Positions 30,349 to 39,433 of a stretch of 64,000 bases of DNA are shown in pieces. How positions within the stretch are numbered: position 1 is the stretch's first letter; each line of letters opens with the position of its first letter. The translations under genes and the position numbers were made by a program. The notes beneath the pieces are model-generated. The model was not told the origin of the DNA, made no database searches, and worked only from the letters and a program-made list of their open reading frames with translations. This stretch comes from Robiginitomaculum sp. GTDB lineage: Bacteria; Pseudomonadota; Alphaproteobacteria; Caulobacterales; Maricaulaceae. The stretch lies in contig JAJFFQ010000048.1 in assembly GCA_021776565.1 (NCBI GenBank), forward strand, positions 1 to 64,000, read 5' to 3'.

Positions 30349-31431
30349 ATGGAAAATACCCCCAACAACACTTTGAACTTTTCTTCATCTGTATCGGTGC
30401 CGCATGCCATCACCTTTATAAAAATAATGTTGTTAGTGTTTGCACTGTGCCTTGGATTTGCGCTACAGCCCGCAAAAGCTGATGTCACGTGTTCCACAGG
30501 CGGGGCAACCACTGGCTCGCCAAACGCCATTGGGTTTTATGTGGATTTTGATACAAGAAAATGAACAAAGGGCGGGTATCCGGGGCAGGGCAACGGGATT
30601 CATTACAGCCTCAGCTCCGGCAACACTTCGGGGAACCCGGATGTATTCAAGGTGCGCTTTACCTCATACATGTGCGGCGACGCCAATACCAAAAGACATG
30701 GCCGGGAAGCCGATTTAACGCCGCCTTCCGGTGATAAAAAGGGCGTAAACAAGCCCTATACGCTTTGGGGTGGTGTAACCTATTTTGGCGCCATTCCTGG
30801 CCCGACAACGGGCAGCAAAACCACTAAACTCACGGTGACCTCCACCGTGATGAACAATAATAATACCAGCAATCCGGTCAAATATGAATTTACCGTAGAT
30901 GATCTTGGCAAACCATTAGGCCAGCACAAGTTCATATACGGGCCGGTGAAAATATCCGGCGGGCAGTTTGATGACCCCACTTTTCCTGCACCCGTCTGCA
31001 ATAAGGGCATGACCTGGAAAAAGTATAGTGCTGATCCCGCTCCCGGAAGTGTGGACGTTGGCTGCGGCGGCGGTGCGGGCAGGTGTAACCCCTATCAAGG
31101 CGATACATTTTGCAATCAGGAACGCCCGTTGCTTTGCTTTTATGATGGCAATTTTCAGGAACCAATGACCCTGCAACAGGGTAAGCCTGGCAGGCACAAA
31201 TGGTCTGGTGGCCTGGTGGTAACAACAAACAATGTAAAAGGATTAGATTTCAAAACCATTGGGCAGGCCAATGCGCGCTGCGTTAAAGAGTTTGGCGCAG
31301 ACTGGCGCCTGGCGGATTTCCATGACGGGCAAGGCTGGTACATGACCGCCTATGGCGACAGCAGCTCATTACAGGATCGCTTTTGGGTGAACATCAAAAA
31401 CCAGAGCAAGGGCAATTGCTGGGCGCAATAG
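30349..31431 (+). pseudogene. Exported protein with C-terminal Cys/Trp-rich domain (paralogue 3), interrupted by in-frame TGA at 30562-30564
   Basis: MENTPNN...AKADVTCSTGG...DFDTRK-TGA-TKGGYPGQGNGIHYSLSSGNTSGNPDVFKVRFTSYMCGD... continues in the same frame to CNPYQGDTFCNQERPLLCFYDG...WSGG...FGADWRLADFHDGQGW...CWAQ. Confidence 0.75.
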
Positions 31432-31471
31432 AACCTTCGCATCATGGAACTGGAGCCGCGGCTCACAAAAC

Positions 31472-31491
31472 ACCCCCATATTCATGGGATA
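31472..31491. promoter_or_regulatory. Palindromic operator site 4: ACCCCCAT-ATTC-ATGGGATA
   Basis: CCCAT-ATTC-ATGGG core, about 60 bp upstream of the 31552 ORF. Confidence 0.68.
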
Positions 31492-31551
31492 GGCATAGTC
31501 GTGCCGGCCAGTAAATTGCCCTGATCGAGGGATCATTCAGGAGACAAGACG

Positions 31552-31914
31552 ATGAAAAAACTTACATGTTTAACCATAGGAACCGCGTTCATGTTTGGCG
31601 TATTGGCCAGCCCGGCGCTGGGGGCGGATAAAAAGCAAAAGAAACAGCAGCGTGGTGCAGTCGTGTCAACGAAGAGCAAGGGCAAACCTGTCGATCATGG
31701 CAAGGATATTCTGGAAGATTGTTGTGAGGATTATAACACTTCCCGCTCCAATGCAGCTACGTTACAAGATAAGCAGTGCGCCAAAAACAATAAAAACAAA
31801 CCCTGCAATGCGAAACAACTGGCCAAATTCAACAATAAAGCCAAACCCGTCGCTACCGGTAAGGATGTTCATGCCGTAGATCATAACTCCACCAGATCCA
31901 ATAAATCAAACTAA
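31552..31914 (+). CDS. Small secreted Lys/Asn-rich protein with paired cysteines
   Basis: Signal peptide MKKLTCLTIGTAFMFGVLASPALGADKKQKKQQRG; RBS-like gaggagac upstream. Confidence 0.65.
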   Translation: MKKLTCLTIGTAFMFGVLASPALGADKKQKKQQRGAVVSTKSKGKPVDHGKDILEDCCEDYNTSRSNAATLQDKQCAKNNKNKPCNAKQLAKFNNKAKPVATGKDVHAVDHNSTRSNKSN

Positions 31915-31917
31915 CTC

Positions 31918-32215
31918 CGGCAGGGCCATACATCCAGGTGGCCTGTCCATCCGGGAACAGCATCCGGGACTTGCGCCCCAGGCCATCATAAACCGTGCTG
32001 ATCGAACCCATAGAGGTGCAGGCACCATTGGTGCAGCCATCATAAAAATGCGTGGTTGGTCGCCCGTCCTGATCGTAAAAATAAGTCTGCTTGAACTGGT
32101 TGTTCAACCCGCCCGGCGTGCTCAAGGTGCTGTTGCGGACACACATTTCAAACCCTCGCGCGTATTTAATATAGGTCATGAATATGCGCCAGTAGGTAGT
32201 GTCATTTACCGTGCT
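31918..32215 (-). pseudogene. Internal fragment of an Rhs/YD-repeat protein gene
   Basis: Minus-strand translation QTYFYDQDGRPTTHFYDG...STVYDGLGRKSRMLFPDGQATWMYGPAG is YD-repeat-like with no credible start or end. Confidence 0.7.
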
Positions 32216-32327
32216 GTATCACTTGCTATTGTGTAAGTTTTCGCCCATAAGCCCCCGCATTGAATGACCTTGCTGGACGGTGTCCCGGCAGGGCCAGTAT
32301 ATCCACGACGCCGAGGAGTAACGAAAG

Positions 32328-32597
32328 ATGTCGATTACGATCGAACGCAAGGCCGAGCTTATCAAAAAGTTCGCACAAACCAAAGGTGATACCGGTTCGC
32401 CCGAAGTACAGGTTGCAATCCTGACAGAGCGTATTTCCAACCTCACCGAACACTTCAAAACGCACAAGAAGGACAACCATTCGCGACGCGGATTGTTAAA
32501 AATGGTTTCCCAGCGCCGCCGCCTTCTTGACTATCTGAAAGGCGAGAATATTGCTCGCTATCAGGCGCTGATTAAAGAGTTGGGCCTGCGCCGCTAG
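32328..32597 (+). CDS. rpsO: 30S ribosomal protein S15
   Basis: [36 protein letters not shown]...[21 protein letters not shown]. Confidence 0.98.
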   Translation: MSITIERKAELIKKFAQTKGDTGSPEVQVAILTERISNLTEHFKTHKKDNHSRRGLLKMVSQRRRLLDYLKGENIARYQALIKELGLRR

Positions 32598-32665
32598 GGC
32601 GCAAGAATTGACCACTCATGCAAGGGCCACGCGCATGGGGCGTATGGCATTAGAGGAAAACACAT

Positions 32666-34786
32666 ATGTTTGATATTCAAAAAGAAACGATAGACTGGGA
32701 AGGGCGTGACCTGACCCTGGAAACCGGGCGCATTGCCCGTCAGGCACAAGGTTCGGTTTTGGCCACTTATGGCGAAACCAGCGTGCTGGCCGCTGTTACC
32801 TATGCCAAGGAACCAAAACCGGGAATGGATTTTTTCCCACTGACCGTAAACTATACCGAAAAATACTATGCCGCCGGACGTATTCCGGGTGGTTTTTTCA
32901 AGCGCGAAGGTCGTCCAACCGAAAAAGATACCCTGACCTCTCGTTTGATTGATCGTCCGATCCGCCCGCTGTTTGCCAAAGGCTTCAAAAACGAAGTACA
33001 GGTAATCCTTACCGTGCTTAGTCACGATCAGGAAAATGACCCGGACATTCTGGCCATGGTTGCCGCTTCGGCCGCCCTGGCGCTTTCAGGTGCGCCGTTT
33101 ATGGGGCCGATTGCCGGCGCCCGTGTTGGCTTGATTGATGGCGAATACGTGGTCAACCCGACCATTGAGGAAATGACCGAGACCGAACTGGATCTTCTGG
33201 TCGCGGGCACCAAAGACGCCGTGATGATGGTTGAATCCGAAGCCAAGGAGCTGTCCGAGGACGATATGCTTGGCGCGGTGATGGCCGGCCATGACGCCAT
33301 GCAGCCGGTTATTGAAATGATCGAGCGCCTGGCCAAAAAAGCGGCCAAGCCTGCTTTTGAGTTTAAGTCGCCGGATCATTCAAAAGAAAAAGCCGCCGCC
33401 AAGAAACTGGTTGGTGCGGCCATGACCAAAGCCTACAAGATCACCGACAAGCTGGAACGTCAGGACGCCGTTGGTGCCGCCAAGGACAAGGCACGCACTG
33501 AACTGGGGATGAGCGAAGATCGCCCCGATGGCATTTCCTCTGATATTTTGGGCGGTGTACTAAAGTCACTCGAAGCCGATGTGGTGCGTGGCAACATTAT
33601 CAAAACTGGCAAACGCATTGATGGCCGCAAACTGGATGAGGTTCGCCCGATCATTGGCGAAACGGCGGTTCTGCCGCGCACGCACGGTTCGGCGCTTTTC
33701 ACCCGGGGTGAAACCCAGGCCTTGGTTATTGCCACCCTTGGCACCGGCGATGATGAACAGTTCATCGATGCCCTGACCGGCACCACCAAAGAGCACTTCC
33801 TGCTGCATTATAACTTCCCGCCTTATTCTGTTGGTGAAGCGCGCCGCATGGGGCCTCCGGGACGACGTGAAATTGGTCATGGTAAACTGGCATGGCGTGC
33901 CATGCGGGCCGTTCTTCCGACCAAGGAAGACTTCCCCTACACCATCCGCCTGGTCTCGGAAATTACCGAGAGCAACGGCTCCAGCTCCATGGCCACCGTT
34001 TGCGGCGGCTCTTTGGCGCTCATGGATGCCGGTGTGCCCATCAGCCGCCCGGTTTCGGGTATTGCCATGGGCCTTATCAAGGAAAAAGATGGTATTGCTG
34101 TATTGTCCGATATTCTTGGTGATGAAGATCATCTGGGTGACATGGATTTCAAGGTTGCCGGTACTGACAAGGGTATCACTTCGTTGCAAATGGACATCAA
34201 AATTGCCGGGATCACCGAAGAGATCATGCAAACCGCGCTGGAACAGGCCAAGGGCGGGCGCATACACATTCTTGGTGAAATGAACAAGGCACTCTCGGCC
34301 TCACGCGACGAAGTTGGTGAATTTGCCCCGCGCATCGAAACCATCACCGTTGCCAAAGACAAGATCCGTGATGTTATCGGTTCTGGTGGCAAGGTCATTC
34401 GTGAGATTGTCGAGGAAACCGGTGCCAAGATCGACATCAATGATGATGGCGTCATCAAGGTTGCCTCCTCGGATGCCAAATCCATTGAAGCGGCACTGAA
34501 CTGGATCAAGAGCATTGCTGCAGAGCCGGAACTGGGCGTCATCTATGACGGCACCGTGGTCAAAACCATGGACTTTGGTGCTTTCGTCAATTTCTTTGGC
34601 CCCAAAGACGGTCTGGTTCATATCAGCCAATTGGCTGCCGAGCGCGTCAATAACACCACAGATGTGGTCAAGGAAGGCGACAAGGTCAAGGTCAAGGTTC
34701 TTGGCTTTGACGATCGTGGCAAGGTTCGCCTGTCGATGAAGGTCGTCAATCAGGAAACCGGTGAAGAGATCGTCCAGGAAGATTGA
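32666..34786 (+). CDS. pnp: Polyribonucleotide nucleotidyltransferase
   Basis: Two RNase PH domains, KH ([25 protein letters not shown]) and S1 domains; follows rpsO. Confidence 0.98.
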   Translation: MFDIQKETIDWEGRDLTLETGRIARQAQGSVLATYGETSVLAAVTYAKEPKPGMDFFPLTVNYTEKYYAAGRIPGGFFKREGRPTEKDTLTSRLIDRPIRPLFAKGFKNEVQVILTVLSHDQENDPDILAMVAASAALALSGAPFMGPIAGARVGLIDGEYVVNPTIEEMTETELDLLVAGTKDAVMMVESEAKELSEDDMLGAVMAGHDAMQPVIEMIERLAKKAAKPAFEFKSPDHSKEKAAAKKLVGAAMTKAYKITDKLERQDAVGAAKDKARTELGMSEDRPDGISSDILGGVLKSLEADVVRGNIIKTGKRIDGRKLDEVRPIIGETAVLPRTHGSALFTRGETQALVIATLGTGDDEQFIDALTGTTKEHFLLHYNFPPYSVGEARRMGPPGRREIGHGKLAWRAMRAVLPTKEDFPYTIRLVSEITESNGSSSMATVCGGSLALMDAGVPISRPVSGIAMGLIKEKDGIAVLSDILGDEDHLGDMDFKVAGTDKGITSLQMDIKIAGITEEIMQTALEQAKGGRIHILGEMNKALSASRDEVGEFAPRIETITVAKDKIRDVIGSGGKVIREIVEETGAKIDINDDGVIKVASSDAKSIEAALNWIKSIAAEPELGVIYDGTVVKTMDFGAFVNFFGPKDGLVHISQLAAERVNNTTDVVKEGDKVKVKVLGFDDRGKVRLSMKVVNQETGEEIVQED

Positions 34787-34816
34787 CCTTTTTCATCTGA
34801 ATAATTCTCAAACTAG

Positions 34817-34847
34817 AAAACCCCGGTGGAAACGCCGGGGTTTTTTG
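34817..34847 (+). terminator. Rho-independent terminator of pnp
   Basis: AAAACCCCGG-tggaaacg-CCGGGGTTTTTT. Confidence 0.9.
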
Positions 34848-34887
34848 TTTAGCGTTATCCATGCTTTTAGGTTTGACTTCCTTAACA

Positions 34888-37170
34888 TCACCCTCCCCCC
34901 TTCTTGCCGCGTTTATGTTTCCAGCTGACCCCGCGTCGGGCTTGGCGTTCTTCATCACGGGCGCGTTCTTTGGGCCTTCGATACGTGCGCCCCTTTTTGC
35001 GCATTGCACTACCCGGTTCCAGCATGTCCAGCTCGGTTTCGCGTAAACGCGCAATCTCGTCCCTAAGCCGTGCGGCCTCCTCAAATTCAAGGTCGGCAGA
35101 GGCAGACAGCATGCGTTTTTCCATGTCGGCGATTACTGCTGCAAGGTTGGCTCCAATAAAGTGCTCGCCGTCTTCAGCCAGACCCTTGGCGTAATCGCGC
35201 ACTGTGTCCGAGGCGGCGATGCGCACATGATCTCCCTCATAAACGCTATCCAGAATATCGCCAATATCGCGTTTGATACTTTGCGGGGTGATGCCATGTT
35301 CGGTGTTATATTCTTCTTGTTTTTTGCGGCGGCGTTTGGTTTCTGCCATGGCCCGTTCCATCGAGCCGGTCATGCGATCAGCGTATAAAACCACGCGGGA
35401 ATCCACATTACGGGCGGCACGACCAATGGTTTGGATCAGCGAGGTCTCCGAGCGCAAAAACCCTTCCTTGTCCGCATCCAGAATACCGACAAATGCACAT
35501 TCAGGAATATCCAGCCCCTCGCGCAGCAAGTTAATGCCGATCAGCACATCAAAGGCACCGAGCCTAAGATCGCGGATAATTTCTATACGCTCCAGCGTAT
35601 CAATATCCGAGTGCATATAGCGCACGCGAATACCTTGTTCGTGCATATACTCGGTCAGATCCTCGGCCATTTTTTTGGTCAGTGTGGTCACCAGCGAGCG
35701 ATAACCGTCGGCGGCGACCTGACGTACCTCATCAATGACATCATCAATCTGGTTGGCGCCGTCGGTGGACACCGGGCGCACCTCAACCGGCGGATCAATA
35801 AGCCCGGTGGGGCGGATCACCTGTTCGGTAAAAATGCCGCCTGTCTGGTTGATTTCCCACGGCCCCGGTGTGGCCGAAACGAACACGGATTGCGGACGCA
35901 TGGCCTCCCATTCCTCAAATTTCAGGGGCCGGTTGTCCATGCACGACGGCAAACGAAACCCATGATCGGCCAGGGTGGATTTGCGCGCATAATCGCCCTT
36001 GTACATGGCCCCCAATTGCGGCACGGAAACATGACTTTCGTCGACGAAAACGAGGGCATTATCGGGCAAGTATTCAAACATTGTGGGCGGCGGTTCGCCG
36101 CGCTTGCGCCCGGTCAGATAGCGCGAATAATTTTCGATCCCGGCGCAAACACCCGATGCCTCCAGCATTTCAAGATCGAACATACAGCGTTGTTCCAGGC
36201 GCTGTGCTTCCAATAATTTACCACTGTCATAGAGCCATTTGAGATGGACTTTCAGCTCATCCCTGATCTCGTTTATGGCCTGTTTCATGGTCGGGCGCGG
36301 CGTCACATAGTGCGAATTGGCATAAACCTTGACCGCCTCAAGCGCGCCAGATTTTTTACCCGTTAGCGGATCAAACTCGGCGATACTCTCGATCTCGTCG
36401 CCAAAAAAGTCCACGCGCCAGGCGCGATCCTCATAGTGCGCCGGAAATATTTCCACCACATCGCCGCGCACCCGAAACGAACCACGGGTAAAGGCCGCAT
36501 CGTTGCGCCGGTATTGCAAATCCACCAAACGGCGCATCAAGGTGCGTTGATCCATTTGCATCCCTGCCTCAATGATGAAAGCCATGGAGGTATAGGTTTC
36601 AACCGAGCCAATGCCGTAAATGCACGACACGCTGGCCACAATTATCACGTCATCACGTTCCAGAATGGCGCGGGTGGCGGCGTGGCGCATGCGGTCTATG
36701 GCTTCGTTAATTGACGAATCTTTTTCGATATAGGTGTCGGTGCGGGGCACATAGGCTTCGGGCTGGTAATAATCGTAATAGGAAACAAAATACTCAACCG
36801 CATTATCGGGGAAAAAGCTTTTGAACTCACCGTAAAGCTGCGCCGCCAGCGTCTTGTTATGGGCAAGGATCAGGGCCGGGCGTTTGGTTGCCTCGATCAC
36901 CTTGGCCATGGTGAAGGTTTTTCCTGACCCGGTAACTCCCAGCAAAACCTGATCGGTTTCGCCGTTGTTTATGCCTGCCACCAGATCAGCTATGGCTTGC
37001 GGCTGATCGCCCTTTGGCTCAAACGGGGATTGCAAACGAAATGCCTTGCCCCCTTCTGATTTTTCCGGGCGGTTTGGCCTATGCGGCGTCCACAGTTCAG
37101 CCTCCGGTGCCGGGCCATCCAGAATAAAGTCAGCCTGTGGCCCGTCATCCATGCCAGGGGGATTGCTCAT
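34888..37170 (-). CDS. uvrB: Excinuclease ABC subunit B
   Basis: [50 protein letters not shown] motif near the C-terminus. Confidence 0.98.
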   Translation of the reverse strand: MSNPPGMDDGPQADFILDGPAPEAELWTPHRPNRPEKSEGGKAFRLQSPFEPKGDQPQAIADLVAGINNGETDQVLLGVTGSGKTFTMAKVIEATKRPALILAHNKTLAAQLYGEFKSFFPDNAVEYFVSYYDYYQPEAYVPRTDTYIEKDSSINEAIDRMRHAATRAILERDDVIIVASVSCIYGIGSVETYTSMAFIIEAGMQMDQRTLMRRLVDLQYRRNDAAFTRGSFRVRGDVVEIFPAHYEDRAWRVDFFGDEIESIAEFDPLTGKKSGALEAVKVYANSHYVTPRPTMKQAINEIRDELKVHLKWLYDSGKLLEAQRLEQRCMFDLEMLEASGVCAGIENYSRYLTGRKRGEPPPTMFEYLPDNALVFVDESHVSVPQLGAMYKGDYARKSTLADHGFRLPSCMDNRPLKFEEWEAMRPQSVFVSATPGPWEINQTGGIFTEQVIRPTGLIDPPVEVRPVSTDGANQIDDVIDEVRQVAADGYRSLVTTLTKKMAEDLTEYMHEQGIRVRYMHSDIDTLERIEIIRDLRLGAFDVLIGINLLREGLDIPECAFVGILDADKEGFLRSETSLIQTIGRAARNVDSRVVLYADRMTGSMERAMAETKRRRKKQEEYNTEHGITPQSIKRDIGDILDSVYEGDHVRIAASDTVRDYAKGLAEDGEHFIGANLAAVIADMEKRMLSASADLEFEEAARLRDEIARLRETELDMLEPGSAMRKKGRTYRRPKERARDEERQARRGVSWKHKRGKKGGG

Positions 37171-37329
37171 GGCGGATGTATAACCTGTCTCGCTCGGCGT
37201 TTCCAGTTTGTTCCACAGATTTATTCTACCAAACGCCCATTTATCGAGACAACAAGCATGGCGTACTGTGAAATTGGCAGTACTGTTATAACCGCTGGGT
37301 ACGTCCAGTTTGTACTAAGGAGCCAAAAC

Positions 37330-38358
37330 ATGTCATTTCATAGAAGTCTTGGGCTTATACTCGGAGTATTACTGATGACGACAGGCGCGGCGATTGCGGC
37401 AAATGACGGCTCGCTACCACCGGATCAACGGGCGCAGAGTGCCTTTTCCGACGATCCCCATCGCCAGTTTGATTTCTGGATCGGTGAGTGGGATGTTCTT
37501 TTGCGAGAACGCAATGCTGATGGTGAATGGGGAAAACTGGTTTCTGCCCGGGACAGCATCTATTCCATCCTGGATGGCAAGGCGATTTTGGAGCTTTGGG
37601 ATTCTGACTCTATCAAGGGTTATAGTCTGCGTTATTACGATCCGGCGTTACAAAAATGGGTGTTGTGGTTAAACTGGCCAGGTAAAAACCGCTCAAACAA
37701 CTCGTCCCTTCAGGGTGTGTTTCGCCATGGTCGCGGCGATTTTGCCAGCCAGTATAAACTGCCCAATGGCGATCAGATGATGCAGGTGTATTCCTTTAAC
37801 GATGTGTCGCAAAACGCGTTGCGCTGGGATGATCGCTATTCAAAAGATGGCGGCAAGACATGGAATTTCAACTGGATTATGGAGTTTTCCAGACGCGCCG
37901 TTGAACCTGTCATGCTTGATCCAGGGCAAGCTGCACCAACCTTAGGCTCCGTCACGTGGTGTGCTGGTGAGCAATTTCGTGCCTATGAAAAACTGGTCGG
38001 AAGTTGGCAAGGCATGGCGCAGGTCAACGGAACCAGTGTGCCGAGCAGCTTTAGCGCACACAAGGTGCTGGGCGGGTGTTCGGTCATAGGGTTTCTGAGC
38101 ATTGGCGAGAATAAATGGTTCATGCTGGCCACCTGGCTCACCGGAACAAAGAAATGGGAGATCAGTCTGTTATCAGATGTGCGCGGCGAACCATTAACCC
38201 GGTTGTTCAGCGATGATGATTCGATGAATGTGAAGGCAGACACCGGCGCGTCATTGTCTTTGGGGTTGAGCGATGGTTTGACCTGGCAACTGACCATGCC
38301 CGGTGAAAAAGGTGGCGACCCGAACATTATCACAGCCGTGATGAAAAGCAAAAACTAG
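37330..38358 (+). CDS. Secreted hypothetical protein (DUF1579-like)
   Basis: Signal peptide MSFHRSLGLILGVLLMTTGAAIA; FDFWIGEWDVLLR pattern. ATG at 37330 preferred. Confidence 0.7.
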   Translation: MSFHRSLGLILGVLLMTTGAAIAANDGSLPPDQRAQSAFSDDPHRQFDFWIGEWDVLLRERNADGEWGKLVSARDSIYSILDGKAILELWDSDSIKGYSLRYYDPALQKWVLWLNWPGKNRSNNSSLQGVFRHGRGDFASQYKLPNGDQMMQVYSFNDVSQNALRWDDRYSKDGGKTWNFNWIMEFSRRAVEPVMLDPGQAAPTLGSVTWCAGEQFRAYEKLVGSWQGMAQVNGTSVPSSFSAHKVLGGCSVIGFLSIGENKWFMLATWLTGTKKWEISLLSDVRGEPLTRLFSDDDSMNVKADTGASLSLGLSDGLTWQLTMPGEKGGDPNIITAVMKSKN

Positions 38359-38397
38359 ACATTTGCTATAACGCGCAACACAAAATACGCTTCGGTA

Positions 38398-39339
38398 ATG
38401 AAGCGAAGCATAATTATTGATACCGACCCGGGGCAGGATGATGCTCTGGCGATCCTGTTGGCACTGGCAGCATCAGAAGTGCTTGATGTGCGCGGTATAG
38501 TGGCGGTGGCGGGCAATGTGCCCTTAACCTTGACTCAATTGAATGCACGACGATTGTGTGATCTGGCCGGGCGCAATGATGTGCCGGTTTATGGCGGATG
38601 TTCACGGCCCATGATGCGCGATCTCATTACCGCAGAAAATGTGCATGGTCGCACCGGGCTGGACGGTTACCACTGGCCAGAGATCAAAACACCCTTGCAA
38701 GACAGGCACGGGGTGGATTATTTGATCGAAACACTGCTGGCCGCTGATGAGGGCGCGATTACGCTGGCCACTTTGGGGCCATTGACCAATCTGGCTATGG
38801 CGCTGGTGAAATCGCCGGACTGTGCGCGCGGCATTGGCGAGATCGTCATGATGGGCGGTGGTTTTTTTACAGGCGGCAATACCACGCCCGCTGCCGAGTT
38901 TAACATTCTGGTCGACCCACATGCCGCCCATGTGGTCTTTACCAGTGGCCTGCCCCTGACCCTGATGCCGCTTGATGTCACCCACAAGGCACTGGCCACA
39001 CCGCCACGCATTGCCCGCATTGCCGCGCTCGGCAATGAAGCCGGCAAGGCATGTGCGAAACTATTGTCATTTTTTAACCGTCATGATGTAGAAAAGTATG
39101 GCAGCGAAGGCGCACCATTGCACGACCCGTGCGTCATTGCCTATTTGCTGAAACCAGAATTGTTTCGCGGCAAGGACGTCTATGTCGAGATCGAAACCTC
39201 ATCGTCCCTGACCCTGGGCATGACCGTTATGGACTGGTGGGGCGTCACCGGCAAAGCACCCAATTGCACGGTGATGAACCAGATCGATGCCGATGGATAT
39301 TTTGATCTTCTGAGCGATCACCTGGCTCGTCTGCCCTGA
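38398..39339 (+). CDS. Inosine/uridine-preferring nucleoside hydrolase
   Basis: IIIDTDPGQDDALAILLAL, HGRTGLDGY, EFNILVDPHAA. Confidence 0.95.
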   Translation: MKRSIIIDTDPGQDDALAILLALAASEVLDVRGIVAVAGNVPLTLTQLNARRLCDLAGRNDVPVYGGCSRPMMRDLITAENVHGRTGLDGYHWPEIKTPLQDRHGVDYLIETLLAADEGAITLATLGPLTNLAMALVKSPDCARGIGEIVMMGGGFFTGGNTTPAAEFNILVDPHAAHVVFTSGLPLTLMPLDVTHKALATPPRIARIAALGNEAGKACAKLLSFFNRHDVEKYGSEGAPLHDPCVIAYLLKPELFRGKDVYVEIETSSSLTLGMTVMDWWGVTGKAPNCTVMNQIDADGYFDLLSDHLARLP

Positions 39340-39356
39340 TTTTTACCTTGGTCAAT

Positions 39357-39389
39357 AAAAAACCCCGACCGTTTCCAGTCGGGGTTTAA
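39357..39389. terminator. Bidirectional-type terminator between convergent genes
   Basis: AAAAACCCCGAC-CGTTTCCA-GTCGGGGTTT between 38398(+) and 39434(-). Confidence 0.8.
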
Positions 39390-39433
39390 TGTCGGTAATT
39401 TGATTGTCAGAAATCTGACAATCATTCATCCGT

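Noticed and set aside
32598-32665. Possible riboswitch between rpsO and pnp
   Set aside because: Short structured spacer is expected at rpsO-pnp (RNase III-type processing); no ligand-aptamer motif recognised.
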